Assembly: GCA_905221145.1 (NCBI GenBank)
Contig: CAJNCA010000005.1
Coordinates: forward strand, 1 to 64,000
DNA length: 64,000 nt
Origin: a bacterium
Lineage (GTDB): Bacteria > Bacillota > Bacilli > Lactobacillales > Streptococcaceae
Reading direction: 5' to 3'
Below the pieces are notes generated by a model. That model searched no databases and had not been told where the DNA came from. It worked only from the letters and a program-made list of their open reading frames with translations. The position numbers and the translations under genes were made by a program. Below, piece after piece: positions 44,750 through 55,399 of this stretch (the stretch's first letter is position 1; each line of letters begins with the position of its first letter).

Positions 44750-44807
44750 TTGACAAATGTAGATTTTAGGAGTATACTGATGATTATAATTGACAAATGT
44801 AGATTTT
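44750..44807 (+). promoter_or_regulatory. copY promoter with two CopY operators
   Basis: The 18-base string TTGACAAATGTAGATTTT occurs at 44750-44767 and 44790-44807. Each contains the cop box GACAAATGTA. The first overlaps the -35 TTGACA; -10 TATACT is at 44773-44778 (17-bp spacer); the second operator lies just after the predicted start site. Confidence 0.92.
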
Positions 44808-44819
44808 GGAGGTGTGCTC

Positions 44820-45215
44820 ATGCAGATTTCAGATGCGGAATGGCAAGTGATGAAGATTATTTGGATGCAAGGGGAGCAGACCAGTACGGATTTAATCAGG
44901 GTTCTGTCGGAGCGATTCGACTGGTCTAAGTCGACCATTCAAACTCTTTTGGCTCGGCTGGTTGAGAAAGAGTGTTTGACTAGGAAAAAAGAGGGTAAGT
45001 CCTTTGTCTATTCAGCCCTTTTAACTCTGGATCAAAGCCGGGATTTGCTTGTCCAAGATATCAAAGACAAGGTTTGTTCCCGTAGGATTAAGAACTTGTT
45101 GGCTGATTTGATTGTCGAATGTGACTTCACTCTGGCTGATTTGGAAGACTTGGAAGCTGTGATTTCTAAGAAGAAATCAAGCGCAGTTGCTGAAGTAAAA
45201 TGTAATTGTATGTAA
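44820..45215 (+). CDS. copY: Copper-responsive repressor CopY
   Basis: This 131-residue winged-helix repressor of the BlaI/CopY family releases the cop operators when it binds Cu(I). The start (MQISDAEWQVMK) is fixed by GGAGGTG. Cysteines include Cys52, and the C-terminus ends CNC (Cys128, Cys130) followed by Met. The enterococcal CopY hook is CxCxxxxCxC; only one CxC is present here, as in pneumococcal CopY. Confidence 0.95.
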   Translation: MQISDAEWQVMKIIWMQGEQTSTDLIRVLSERFDWSKSTIQTLLARLVEKECLTRKKEGKSFVYSALLTLDQSRDLLVQDIKDKVCSRRIKNLLADLIVECDFTLADLEDLEAVISKKKSSAVAEVKCNCM

Positions 45216-45225
45216 AGGAGACGTC

Positions 45226-45597
45226 ATGTTAAATAGTATTGTAACCATTGTTTGTATTGCCCTTATCGCGTTTATCTTGTTTTGGTTTTTCAAAAAGCCT
45301 GAAAAATCTGGACAAAAGGCCCAGCAAAAAAACGGCTACCAAGAGATTAGAGTGGAAGTCATGGGAGGCTATACTCCTGAGTTGATTATCCTCAAGAAAT
45401 CAGTGCCAGCCCGTATTGTCTTTGACCGTAAGGACCCTTCACCCTGTCTAGATCAGATCGTTTTTCCAGATTTTGGTGTGCATGCGGACCTGCCTATGGG
45501 TGAAGAGTATGTAGTGGAAATCACGCCTGAACAGGCTGGAGAATTTGTCTTTGCATGTGGGATGAACATGATGCACGGTAAGATGATTGTAGAGTAG
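45226..45597 (+). CDS. cupA: Membrane-anchored copper chaperone CupA
   Basis: This 123-residue protein has one N-terminal membrane helix (about 4-22) and a cupredoxin-like domain with Cys74, Cys111 and the Met-rich CGMNMMHGKM (111-120), which binds Cu(I). It passes copper to the exporter encoded next. AAAGGAG is present. Confidence 0.95.
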   Translation: MLNSIVTIVCIALIAFILFWFFKKPEKSGQKAQQKNGYQEIRVEVMGGYTPELIILKKSVPARIVFDRKDPSPCLDQIVFPDFGVHADLPMGEEYVVEITPEQAGEFVFACGMNMMHGKMIVE

Positions 45598-45603
45598 GAG
45601 GAA

Positions 45604-47850
45604 ATGATGACTGAAATTGTGAAAGCAAGCTTAGAAAATGGCATTCAAAAAATCCGTATCCGAGCTGAAAAAGGCTATCATCCAGCTCATATCCAGCTTC
45701 AAAAAGGGATTCCAGCTGAGATTACCTTTCATCGTGCAACGCCTTCAAACTGTTATAAGGAAATTCTTTTTGAAGAAGAAGGCATCTTGGAACCAATCGG
45801 CGTAGATGAGGAGAAAGTCATTCGTTTTACACCTCAAGAATTAGGCCAACATGAATTTTCTTGTGGCATGAAGATGCAAAAGGGAAGTTATACAGTCGTT
45901 GAGAAGACTCGAAAATCTCTATCCCTCCTACAGCGTTTTTGGATAACCAGTATCTTTACTGTGCCTCTTGTGATTCTCATGATTGGGATGTTGACAGGTA
46001 GTATTAGTCACCAAGTCATGCATTGGGGAACCTTTCTAGCCACAACGCCGATTATGCTGGTGGCAGGTGGTCCTTATATCCAGAGTGCTTGGGCTAGCTT
46101 TAAAAAGCACAATGCTAATATGGATACCTTGGTGGCGCTGGGAACGCTAGTGGCTTATTTCTATAGTCTAGTTGCTCTATTTGCCGGTCTTCCTGTTTAT
46201 TTTGAAAGTGCTGGATTTATTCTCTTCTTCGTTCTTTTAGGAGCCGTTTTTGAAGAAAAAATGCGGAAAAATACTTCCCAAGCTGTGGAAAAATTACTTG
46301 ATTTGCAGGCTAAAACAGCAGAAGTCTTGCGTGAGGCTCGATATGTACAAGTTCCCTTGGATCAAGTCAAGGTAGGAGACTTGATTCGGGTGCGACCTGG
46401 AGAAAAGATTGCAGTTGATGGGGTCGTAGTGGAAGGTGTGTCCAGTATTGACGAATCCATGGTGACAGGTGAGAGTCTGCCGGTAGACAAAACGGTTGGG
46501 GATACCGTCATTGGCTCCACCATCAATAATAGCGGAACCCTTGTTTTTAAAGCAGAAAAAGTTGGTTCAGAGACTGTCTTGGCACAGATTGTCGATTTTG
46601 TGAAGAAAGCTCAGACCAGTCGTGCGCCGATTCAGGACTTGACAGATAAGATTTCAGGGATTTTTGTCCCAGCAGTTGTCATTTTAGGTATTGTGACCTT
46701 TTGGGTTTGGTTCGTCTTGTTGAGAGATAGTGTAGTCGTGCTTGGTGCGAGCTTTGTGTCCTCTCTTCTCTACGGGGTGGCGGTTTTGATTATCGCCTGC
46801 CCGTGTGCCTTGGGACTTGCAACACCGACAGCCCTCATGGTAGGAACAGGTCGTAGTGCCAAGATGGGGGTTCTCCTCAAAAATGGAACAGTCCTACAGG
46901 AAATCCAGAAAGTTCAAACCATTGTCTTTGATAAGACCGGGACTTTGACGGAAGGAAAACCTGTGGTGACAGATATCATTGGCGACGAGACAGAAGTGCT
47001 TGGCTTGGCAGCATCCTTGGAAGAAGCTTCCCAACATCCACTGGCTGAAGCCATTGTCAAGAGAGCGAGTGAAGCTGGACTCGAGTTTCAAACTGTTGAA
47101 AATTTTCAGGCCTTGCACGGAAAAGGTGTTTCAGGTCAAATCAATGGGAACCAAGTTCTTCTTGGAAATGCTAAAATGCTGGATGGTATGACCATTTCTA
47201 GCACTTATCAGGAGAAACTAGAAGAACTAGAAAAAGAAGCTAAGACAGTTGTGTTCTTAGCTGTGGACAATGAAATTAAAGGCTTGCTTGCTTTGCAAGA
47301 TATTCCTAAGGAAAATGCTAAGCAAGCCATCAGTCAGTTGAAAAAACGTGGTCTTAAAACAGTCATGCTGACAGGAGACAATGTCGGTGTGGCGCGTGCT
47401 ATCGCCAATCAGATAGGCATTCAAGAGGTCATTGCAGGTGTCTTGCCAGAAGAAAAAGCTCATGAAATCCATAAACTACAAGCGACTGGCAAGGTGGCCT
47501 TTGTTGGTGACGGGATTAATGACGCTCCTGCCCTCAGTGTTGCAGATGTGGGAATTGCCATGGGAGCTGGAACAGATATTGCCATTGAGTCAGCAGATTT
47601 GGTATTGATAACCAATAACCTTTTAGGAGTGGTTCGTGCCTTTGATATGAGCAAGAAAACATTTAATCGTATTTTGCTCAATCTTTTCTGGGCCTTTATC
47701 TACAACGTCGTCGGAATTCCGATTGCAGCAGGAGTCTTTTCAGGTGTTGGATTGGCCCTCAACCCAGAACTGGCAGGTCTAGCCATGGCCTTTAGTTCTG
47801 TGTCTGTTCTGACCAGCTCACTCTTACTAAACTTTAGTAAAATAGATTAA
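45604..47850 (+). CDS. copA: Copper-exporting P1B-type ATPase CopA
   Basis: This 748-residue membrane ATPase pumps Cu(I) out. Its N-terminal metal domain is cupredoxin-like and related to CupA (Cys50, Cys87, CGMKMQKG), not the usual CxxC ferredoxin-like domain. It has the membrane CPC motif (ACPCALG near 399-405), phosphorylation motif DKTGTLT near 443-449, the HP motif (SQHPLAE) and [10 protein letters not shown]. Two in-frame ATGs occur at the start; either is possible after GGAGG. Confidence 0.97.
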   Translation: MMTEIVKASLENGIQKIRIRAEKGYHPAHIQLQKGIPAEITFHRATPSNCYKEILFEEEGILEPIGVDEEKVIRFTPQELGQHEFSCGMKMQKGSYTVVEKTRKSLSLLQRFWITSIFTVPLVILMIGMLTGSISHQVMHWGTFLATTPIMLVAGGPYIQSAWASFKKHNANMDTLVALGTLVAYFYSLVALFAGLPVYFESAGFILFFVLLGAVFEEKMRKNTSQAVEKLLDLQAKTAEVLREARYVQVPLDQVKVGDLIRVRPGEKIAVDGVVVEGVSSIDESMVTGESLPVDKTVGDTVIGSTINNSGTLVFKAEKVGSETVLAQIVDFVKKAQTSRAPIQDLTDKISGIFVPAVVILGIVTFWVWFVLLRDSVVVLGASFVSSLLYGVAVLIIACPCALGLATPTALMVGTGRSAKMGVLLKNGTVLQEIQKVQTIVFDKTGTLTEGKPVVTDIIGDETEVLGLAASLEEASQHPLAEAIVKRASEAGLEFQTVENFQALHGKGVSGQINGNQVLLGNAKMLDGMTISSTYQEKLEELEKEAKTVVFLAVDNEIKGLLALQDIPKENAKQAISQLKKRGLKTVMLTGDNVGVARAIANQIGIQEVIAGVLPEEKAHEIHKLQATGKVAFVGDGINDAPALSVADVGIAMGAGTDIAIESADLVLITNNLLGVVRAFDMSKKTFNRILLNLFWAFIYNVVGIPIAAGVFSGVGLALNPELAGLAMAFSSVSVLTSSLLLNFSKID

Positions 47851-47873
47851 AAGCGGGCTTGCTCGCTTTTTAT
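47849..47873 (+). terminator. Terminator of the cop operon
   Basis: AAAAGCGGGC/GCTCGCTTTT hairpin overlapping the copA stop codon. Confidence 0.85.
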
Positions 47874-47887
47874 TATAAAACAGAAAC

Positions 47888-48003
47888 TAAAAACGTTTTC
47901 AAACTGTACTGTAATAGAGAATAAAAACTTCTGAGCAGATTCTTAGTAAACTAAAAATAAATGTGATAAATTAGTAGTGTAAAAATTTGCTGAAACGTTT
48001 TCA
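47888..48003. promoter_or_regulatory. Two cre-like sites upstream of spxB
   Basis: TAAAAACGTTTTCA (47888-47901) matches 13 of 14 cre consensus positions. TGAAACGTTTTCA (47991-48003) shares AAACGTTTTCA. They are 103 bp apart. A spxB -35/-10 pair could not be assigned with confidence in this interval. Confidence 0.6.
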
Positions 48004-48061
48004 AAAACTATATGAAACCTTTTTTAGTAGATTTAAAAATATTTGAAGGAGAGTTATCATT

Positions 48062-49837
48062 ATGACTCAAGGGAAAATTACTGCATCTGCAGCAATGCTT
48101 AATGTATTGAAAACATGGGGCGTAGACACAATCTACGGTATCCCATCAGGAACACTCAGCTCATTGATGGATGCTTTGGCTGAAGACAAAGATATCCGCT
48201 TCTTGCAAGTTCGCCACGAAGAAACAGGTGCTCTTGCAGCGGTTATGCAAGCTAAATTCGGCGGCTCAATCGGGGTTGCAGTTGGTTCAGGTGGTCCAGG
48301 TGCGACTCACTTGATTAACGGTGTTTACGATGCAGCTATGGATAACACTCCATTCCTAGCGATCCTTGGATCACGTCCAGTTAACGAACTCAACATGGAT
48401 GCTTTCCAAGAATTGAACCAAAACCCAATGTACAACGGTATCGCTGTATATAACAAACGTGTAGCTTACGCTGAGCAATTGCCAAAAGTTATTGACGAAG
48501 CTTGCCGTGCTGCAGTTTCTAAAAAAGGTCCAGCTGTTGTTGAAATCCCAGTAAACTTCGGTTTCCAAGAAATCGACGAAAATTCATACTACGGTTCAGG
48601 TTCATACGAACGTTCATTCATCGCTCCTGCTTTGAACGAAACTGAAATCGACAAAGCTGTTGAAATCTTGAACAATGCTGAACGTCCAGTTATCTATGCT
48701 GGTTACGGTGGTGTGAAAGCTGGTGAAGTAATCACTGAATTGTCACGTAAAATCAAAGCACCAATCATCACAACTGGTAAAAACTTTGAAGCTTTCGAAT
48801 GGAACTATGAAGGTTTGACAGGTTCTGCTTACCGTGTTGGTTGGAAACCAGCCAACGAAGTGGTCTTTGAAGCAGACACAGTTCTTTTCCTTGGTTCAAA
48901 CTTCCCATTTGCTGAAGTTTACGAAGCATTCAAGAATACTGAAAAATTCATCCAAGTCGATATCGACCCTTACAAACTTGGTAAACGTCATGCCCTAGAC
49001 GCTTCAATCCTTGGTGATGCAGGTCAAGCAGCGAAAGCAATCCTTGACAAAGTGAATCCAGTTGAATCTACTCCATGGTGGCGTGCAAACGTTAAGAATA
49101 ACCAAAACTGGCGTGATTACATGAACAAACTCGAAGGTAAAACTGAGGGTGAATTGCAATTGTATCAAGTTTACAATGCAATCAACAAACATGCTGATCA
49201 AGACGCTATCTATTCAATCGACGTAGGTGACACTACTCAAACATCTACTCGTCACCTTCACATGACACCTAAGAACATGTGGCGTACATCTCCACTCTTT
49301 GCGACAATGGGTATTGCTCTTCCTGGTGGTATCGCTGCTAAGAAAGACAATCCAGATCGCCAAGTATGGAACATCATGGGTGACGGTGCATTCAACATGT
49401 GCTACCCAGACGTTATCACAAACGTTCAATACGACCTTCCAGTTATCAACGTTGTCTTCTCAAATGGTAAATATGCCTTCATCAAGGACAAATACGAAGA
49501 CACAAACAAACACTTGTTTGGTTGTGACTTCCCTAATGCTGACTATGCGAAAATCGCTGAAGCTCAAGGAGCTGTTGGATTTACAGTTGACCGTATCGAA
49601 GACATCGATGCAGTCGTTGCAGAAGCTGTTAAATTGAACAAAGAAGGTAAAACTGTTGTTATCGATGCTCGCATCAGTCAACACCGTCCACTTCCAGTAG
49701 AAGTACTTGAATTGGATCCAAAACTTCACTCAGAAGAATCAATCAAAGCCTTCAAGGAAAAATACGAAGCAGAAGAACTCGTACCATTCCGTCTCTTCTT
49801 GGAAGAAGAAGGTTTGCAATCACGCGTAATTAAATAA
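48062..49837 (+). CDS. spxB: Pyruvate oxidase
   Basis: SpxB converts pyruvate, phosphate and O2 into acetyl phosphate, CO2 and H2O2, using TPP and FAD. The 591-residue protein shows the ThDP-family order: N-terminal PYR domain with conserved [10 protein letters not shown] (about 55-64), central FAD domain, and C-terminal PP domain with the TPP-binding GDGAFN region near 441-446. Codon bias is among the strongest in the window, with near-exclusive use of preferred codons, so it is highly expressed. A ribosome binding site GAAGGAGAG precedes the ATG. Confidence 0.97.
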   Translation: MTQGKITASAAMLNVLKTWGVDTIYGIPSGTLSSLMDALAEDKDIRFLQVRHEETGALAAVMQAKFGGSIGVAVGSGGPGATHLINGVYDAAMDNTPFLAILGSRPVNELNMDAFQELNQNPMYNGIAVYNKRVAYAEQLPKVIDEACRAAVSKKGPAVVEIPVNFGFQEIDENSYYGSGSYERSFIAPALNETEIDKAVEILNNAERPVIYAGYGGVKAGEVITELSRKIKAPIITTGKNFEAFEWNYEGLTGSAYRVGWKPANEVVFEADTVLFLGSNFPFAEVYEAFKNTEKFIQVDIDPYKLGKRHALDASILGDAGQAAKAILDKVNPVESTPWWRANVKNNQNWRDYMNKLEGKTEGELQLYQVYNAINKHADQDAIYSIDVGDTTQTSTRHLHMTPKNMWRTSPLFATMGIALPGGIAAKKDNPDRQVWNIMGDGAFNMCYPDVITNVQYDLPVINVVFSNGKYAFIKDKYEDTNKHLFGCDFPNADYAKIAEAQGAVGFTVDRIEDIDAVVAEAVKLNKEGKTVVIDARISQHRPLPVEVLELDPKLHSEESIKAFKEKYEAEELVPFRLFLEEEGLQSRVIK

Positions 49838-49853
49838 TTCCTTCGTGGAACTT

Positions 49854-49881
49854 AAAAAGATCGGAGCAATCCGGTCTTTTT
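49854..49881 (+). terminator. Terminator of spxB
   Basis: AAAAAGATCGGA and TCCGGTCTTTTT form a 12-bp stem with a GCAA loop. Confidence 0.92.
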
Positions 49882-49895
49882 ATGGAGGATAGTAA

Positions 49896-50243
49896 ATGAA
49901 TTTAAATCAATTAGATATTATCGTTTCAGATGTTCCCCAAGTCTGTGCTGACTTGGAGCGTATTTTGGATAAAAAGTCCGATTATGTTGATGACAGTTTT
50001 GCTCAGTTTACGATTGGCAGTCACTGTCTGATGTTGTCCCAAAATCATTTGATTCCTTTGGAAGTTTTTCAGTCAGGAATCATTCTTCACATCGAGGTTG
50101 AGGATGTAGACCAAAACTACCAACGGTTGAACGAGCTTGGTATCCAGGTTTTAAACGGTCCAACTGTAACCGATTGGGGAACAGAAAGTCTGCTAGTTGA
50201 AGGGCCTGCCGGTCTAGTGATTGATTTTTATCGAATGAAGTAG
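49896..50243 (+). CDS. VOC (glyoxalase/bleomycin-resistance) family protein
   Basis: This 115-residue protein has one VOC beta-alpha-beta-beta-beta module pair (MNLNQLDIIVSDVP..., HIEVEDVDQNYQRLNELG, GPAGLVIDFYR at the end). The metal ligands typical of glyoxalase I are not clear, so substrate and activity are unknown. Its ribosome binding site (GGAGG) lies immediately after the spxB terminator, and it is closed by a near-copy of the same terminator. Confidence 0.85.
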   Translation: MNLNQLDIIVSDVPQVCADLERILDKKSDYVDDSFAQFTIGSHCLMLSQNHLIPLEVFQSGIILHIEVEDVDQNYQRLNELGIQVLNGPTVTDWGTESLLVEGPAGLVIDFYRMK

Positions 50244-50296
50244 GTAATGCTATTATCAAATTTTTATCTAAAATTTAAACATTCTTGGAGCAGAAC

Positions 50297-50328
50297 TTGA
50301 AAAGATCGGAGCAATCCGGTCTTTTTCT
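50297..50328 (+). terminator. Terminator after the VOC gene (copy of the spxB terminator)
   Basis: GAAAAGATCGGAGCAATCC and the following GGTCTTTTT repeat the spxB terminator almost base for base. The rest of 50329-50460 shows nothing I can identify. Confidence 0.9.
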
Positions 50329-50461
50329 TATCACCAGACTGCGATAGTTTATATTTTTATAACAAAACTCTCAAACTCTTACTTGTTTTTGCATCAAACA
50401 TATAAGCAAGCTCAGCCCCATCATTACCCAGATAGTTCCAAACTTTTTGCCTCCTTTTTAG

Positions 50462-50467
50462 TATAAT
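50462..50467 (+). promoter_or_regulatory. -10 of the GH1 gene
   Basis: TATAAT, 30 nt before the ATG at 50497. Confidence 0.55.
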
Positions 50468-50478
50468 AGAAGAAATAA

Positions 50479-51936
<1,458 letters not shown>

Positions 51937-51989
51937 AGCACATTTGTTCACTATTTTTATAAAATCTTCTCCCTACTTTATAAGATATG

Positions 51990-52019
51990 AAAAAGAGTTC
52001 TAAAGGAACTCTTTTTTTG
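51990..52019 (+). terminator. Terminator of the GH1 gene
   Basis: AAAAAGAGTTC-TAAAG-GAACTCTTTTTTT. Confidence 0.92.
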
Positions 52020-52026
52020 CTATAAT
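52018..52026 (+). promoter_or_regulatory. Extended -10 of manA
   Basis: TGCTATAAT, beginning at the tail of the preceding terminator. Confidence 0.75.
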
Positions 52027-52056
52027 GAGGGAAGAAAAATCAGACAGGAGAATAAG

Positions 52057-53001
52057 ATGTCAGAACCATTATTTTTACAATCAGTTATGCAAGAAAAAAT
52101 CTGGGGTGGAACCAAGCTACGTGATGAGTTTGGCTATGACATCCCAAGTGAAAAAATCGGAGAATACTGGGCCATCTCAGCTCATCCAAATGGTGTCTCT
52201 AAAGTTGCAAATGGTCGCTACGAGGGAACAGATCTAGCTACTTTGTATGCGGAACACCGTGAGTTGTTTGGCAATCGTCCAGAACCTGTATTTCCACTCT
52301 TGACTAAGATTCTGGATGCCAACGACTGGCTTAGTGTCCAAGTTCACCCAGACGATGCCTATGGATTAGAGCATGAAGGCGAGCTCGGAAAAACAGAATG
52401 CTGGTACATCATCGCTGCAGATGAAGGTTCAGAGATTATCTATGGCCACAATGCCAAGTCAAAAGAAGAACTCCGCCAGCAAATCGAGGACAAGAACTGG
52501 GATGCCTTGCTGACAAAAGTGCCTGTTAAGGCTGGAGATTTCTTCTACGTACCAAGTGGGACTATGCACGCTATTGGTGCAGGTATTTTAATCCTTGAAA
52601 CACAACAATCTAGCGACACAACCTACCGTGTCTATGACTTTGACCGCAAGGATGATAATGGCAACTTACGCGAACTTCATCTTGAAAAATCAATTGATGT
52701 TTTAAACATTGGAGATCCTGCCAATAGCCGTCCTGTAACTATCAAAGCAGATGATTTGCGTTCAACTTTACTTGTCTCTAATGATTTCTTTGCAGTTTAC
52801 AAGTGGGAAATTAATGGGAAAGTTGACTTTGAAAAGACAGCTGACTACAGCTTGTTCAGTGTCTTGGCTGGTCAAGGTCAACTGACTATCGATGGGAACA
52901 ACTATCCAATCCAAAAAGGTAGCCACTTTATCCTACCAAGTGATGTTGAAGCTTGGACATTAGAAGGCCAAGGTCTGGAATTGATTGTTAGCCATCCATA
53001 A
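52057..53001 (+). CDS. manA: Mannose-6-phosphate isomerase, type I
   Basis: This 314-residue zinc enzyme interconverts mannose 6-phosphate and fructose 6-phosphate. It has the zinc-binding QVHPDD (near 94-99), a later conserved Glu and the histidine-containing YVPSGTMHAIGAG (near 164-176). The length matches the short bacterial type I enzyme. CAGGAGAATAAG precedes the ATG. Confidence 0.95.
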   Translation: MSEPLFLQSVMQEKIWGGTKLRDEFGYDIPSEKIGEYWAISAHPNGVSKVANGRYEGTDLATLYAEHRELFGNRPEPVFPLLTKILDANDWLSVQVHPDDAYGLEHEGELGKTECWYIIAADEGSEIIYGHNAKSKEELRQQIEDKNWDALLTKVPVKAGDFFYVPSGTMHAIGAGILILETQQSSDTTYRVYDFDRKDDNGNLRELHLEKSIDVLNIGDPANSRPVTIKADDLRSTLLVSNDFFAVYKWEINGKVDFEKTADYSLFSVLAGQGQLTIDGNNYPIQKGSHFILPSDVEAWTLEGQGLELIVSHP

Positions 53002-53040
53002 AAAAGAAAGGGCCTGAGTTTATTACTCAAGTCCTTTTTG
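53002..53040. terminator. Terminator between manA and the convergent transporter gene
   Basis: AAAGGGCCTGAGT pairs with ACTCAAGTCCTTT (one mismatch), followed by TTTTT. Confidence 0.8.
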
Positions 53041-53041
53041 A

Positions 53042-54382
53042 TTACATAAATTGGGCGATGAAGACCACGATGATGATGATAGGAATGATGAAACGAAGAA
53101 GGAAGAGCCAGACTTGGAAAAGTCCCTGTTTCCAAGCTCTTTCATCAAGGTGTAGTTCCTCCATAGCAAGATCTTTCTTAAAGATATAGCCTGTAAAGAG
53201 AGAAAGGCAGAGGGCTCCAAATGGCATGAGGAGATTAGAAACCAAGAAGTCCATAGCATCAAAGAAAGTCTTTCCAAAAATGTGAACATCTGCCATAACA
53301 CCATAAGATAGGGCTGAAGGAATGCCAAAGACAAAGGTCAAGATTCCTAAAATCACACTCCACTTGGCACGCTGACTGTTGTCCTGATTGGTGATATTGC
53401 CCACATTGATTTCCAGCATCACGACAGAAGAAGTGACCGTCGCAAATAGGAAGAGCAAGAGGAAAAGGATGTAGAAAATGGTTCCAAAAGGCATCTTGTC
53501 AAAGAGTTGAGGCAAGACGATAAAGAGCAGGCTTGGTCCACCTTCAGACTGGATATTGAAGGCTGACATCGCTGGGAAAATGGCTAGTCCTGCCATGATG
53601 GATACTGAGATATTCATGGCTACGATGGAAATCCCTGACTGGACCAGATTGGTTTTCTTGTCCAAGTAGGACGCGTAGGTCAGCATGGCTGTAACCCCTA
53701 GTGAGAGGGCAAAGAAAGATTGTCCCAGAGAATAGAGTAGTCCAGCGCTAGTTAGTTTTGAAAAGTCTGGTTTGAGGAAGTAAAGAACACCTTCCATGGC
53801 ATTTGGCAAACTGAGAGAGCGCCCGATGATGACAACAAAGATAATAAAGAGCAGGGGCATCATGACCTTAGAAGCTCTTTCAATCCCTTTTTGAACCCCA
53901 CGTGATACAATAAAGATATTCAATAGGATAAAGGCAGCTTGAGCTCCCAGGGCAATGGCTGGGTTTGAAATGATTGAAGTAAATAACTGAGCATAATCAC
54001 TCGTCCCAGCAAGCTGGAACAATTTCCCAAACTCAATACCCAGATAAACCAGAATCCATCCCCCGATAACACTGTAGAAAGATAAGAGGATAAAAAGGGC
54101 AAAGGCACCAATCCAACCGATAAAATTGTACTTGCTATTCTTGCCTAATTTTCCAAAGGTTTTGATAGCGGAAACGCCAGCACTTCGACCGAGGGCAAAC
54201 TCAGCTAGCAAAAGGGGGAAACCGATTAAAATAGTGGAAATGAGGAAGACAAGTAAAAATCCTCCTCCACCGTTAGCAGCAGTCATATAAGGGAATTTCC
54301 AAACGGCACCAAGACCGATGGCTGAACCAGCAGATGCTAGGATGAAGCCTAGTTTAGAACCCCATTGCGATTTTTCAGACAT
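53042..54382 (-). CDS. Sodium-dependent amino-acid transporter, NSS family
   Basis: This is a 446-residue LeuT-like symporter with about 11-12 membrane helices. The start MSEKSQWGSKLGFILASAGSAIGLGAVWKFPY contains the unwound TM1 sodium and substrate site (AGSAIGLGAVWKFPY). A shorter 5' extension of the frame is not needed (AGGAG before 54382). It has a good promoter on the minus strand. Substrate unknown. Confidence 0.92.
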   Translation of the reverse strand: MSEKSQWGSKLGFILASAGSAIGLGAVWKFPYMTAANGGGGFLLVFLISTILIGFPLLLAEFALGRSAGVSAIKTFGKLGKNSKYNFIGWIGAFALFILLSFYSVIGGWILVYLGIEFGKLFQLAGTSDYAQLFTSIISNPAIALGAQAAFILLNIFIVSRGVQKGIERASKVMMPLLFIIFVVIIGRSLSLPNAMEGVLYFLKPDFSKLTSAGLLYSLGQSFFALSLGVTAMLTYASYLDKKTNLVQSGISIVAMNISVSIMAGLAIFPAMSAFNIQSEGGPSLLFIVLPQLFDKMPFGTIFYILFLLLFLFATVTSSVVMLEINVGNITNQDNSQRAKWSVILGILTFVFGIPSALSYGVMADVHIFGKTFFDAMDFLVSNLLMPFGALCLSLFTGYIFKKDLAMEELHLDERAWKQGLFQVWLFLLRFIIPIIIIVVFIAQFM

Positions 54383-54488
54383 AGTTAAACTCCTAAAATT
54401 AGTATTACAAAAGAAAAAGCTACTGCCCTTGGCAAATAGCCTCATAAGTACTCAAAATGAGCCTTTCTTTTGATTGATAGACTTGACT

Positions 54489-54517
54489 ATCCTATCATGT
54501 TTTCTAAGGTCTGTCAA
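54489..54517 (-). promoter_or_regulatory. Promoter of the NSS transporter gene
   Basis: On the minus strand, -35 TTGACA (54512-54517), a 17-bp spacer and -10 TAGGAT (54489-54494), giving a leader of about 100 nt. Confidence 0.75.
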
Positions 54518-54566
54518 GAAAACCATTTTCATGTTATGATAAAGTAAAAAAATTTCGCAAAAACGC

Positions 54567-54597
54567 TTGACTCTGACCTAAGGGTAGGGGTTATACT
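54567..54597 (+). promoter_or_regulatory. MerR-type promoter with 19-bp spacer
   Basis: -35 TTGACT (54567-54572) and -10 TATACT (54592-54597) are separated by 19 bp instead of 17. The spacer carries an imperfect dyad (GACCTA/TAGGGGT). This overlong spacer is the hallmark of promoters untwisted by MerR-family activators, so the gene at 54618 probably controls itself. Confidence 0.85.
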
Positions 54598-54617
54598 ATC
54601 ATTGTAAGGAGGAAATC

Positions 54618-55358
54618 ATGTACCATATAAAAGAAGCTGCGCAGCTTTCGGGCGTCTCTGTCAAGACCCTACACCACTACGATAAGATAGGGCTTTTGGT
54701 TCCTTTAAAGTCGGAAAACGGCTATCGAACCTATAGCCAAGAGGATTTGGAGCGACTTCAGGTTATTCTGTATTATAAATATCTTGGCTTTTCTTTAGAA
54801 AAAATAGCAGAGCTATTAAAGGAAGAAAGGACAGATTTATTGCCCCATCTGACCAGGCAGTTAGACTATCTAACTCGAGAAAGGGAACATCTGGATACCT
54901 TGATTTCCACCTTGCAGAAAACCATTCAAGAACAAAAAGGAGAAAGAGAAATGAGCATTCAAGAGAAATTCGCTGGATTTAACTACCAAGACCATCAAAA
55001 ATACCACCAAGAGGCGGTAGAAAAGTATGGACAAGAAGTCATGGACCAAGCGCTGGAGCGCCAAAAAGGTCACGAAGACGAGGCCACAGACGCCTTCAAC
55101 CAAGTTTTTCAAGCCTTGGCACAAAACCTTCAAGCTGGTCTGCCTGTAACAGCAACCGAAAACCAAGAAGAAGCAGCCAAACTATTGCAAGCTATTCGTA
55201 CTTATGGATTTGACTGCTCTATTGAGGTATTCGGTCATATCGGTAAAGGCTACGTCTACAACCCAGAGTTTAAGGAAAACATTGACAAATTTGGAACTGG
55301 AACAGCCCAATACACTTCAGATGTCATTGCCCACTATGTCCAAACTCAGACAAAATAA
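54618..55358 (+). CDS. MerR-family regulator with TipAS-type ligand domain
   Basis: This 246-residue protein has the MerR winged helix (YHIKEAAQLSGVSVKTLHHYDKIGLL, 2-27), a dimerisation coiled coil (about 75-110) and a C-terminal TipAS-like antibiotic-binding domain (FAGFNYQDHQKYHQEA onward, about 118-246). TipA relatives (Mta, SkgA, TipAL) sense thiopeptides or other multidrug ligands and often activate export genes; no exporter is adjacent, so it may regulate itself and remote targets. Confidence 0.93.
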   Translation: MYHIKEAAQLSGVSVKTLHHYDKIGLLVPLKSENGYRTYSQEDLERLQVILYYKYLGFSLEKIAELLKEERTDLLPHLTRQLDYLTREREHLDTLISTLQKTIQEQKGEREMSIQEKFAGFNYQDHQKYHQEAVEKYGQEVMDQALERQKGHEDEATDAFNQVFQALAQNLQAGLPVTATENQEEAAKLLQAIRTYGFDCSIEVFGHIGKGYVYNPEFKENIDKFGTGTAQYTSDVIAHYVQTQTK

Positions 55359-55387
55359 AATCGGAGGAGTATTCTTCCGATTTTTGC
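55355..55387 (+). terminator. Terminator of the merR-type gene
   Basis: AAAATCGGA pairs with TCCGATTTT and is followed by TT. Confidence 0.88.
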
Positions 55388-55399
55388 TAAATTCAAGCA

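Noticed and set aside
50329-50460. Search for a small RNA or gene between the VOC and GH1 genes
   Set aside because: No open frame with a ribosome binding site, no second hairpin and no repeat were visible.
52025-52237. Overlapping ORF at the start of manA
   Set aside because: It is a shifted frame of manA with no independent ribosome binding site.
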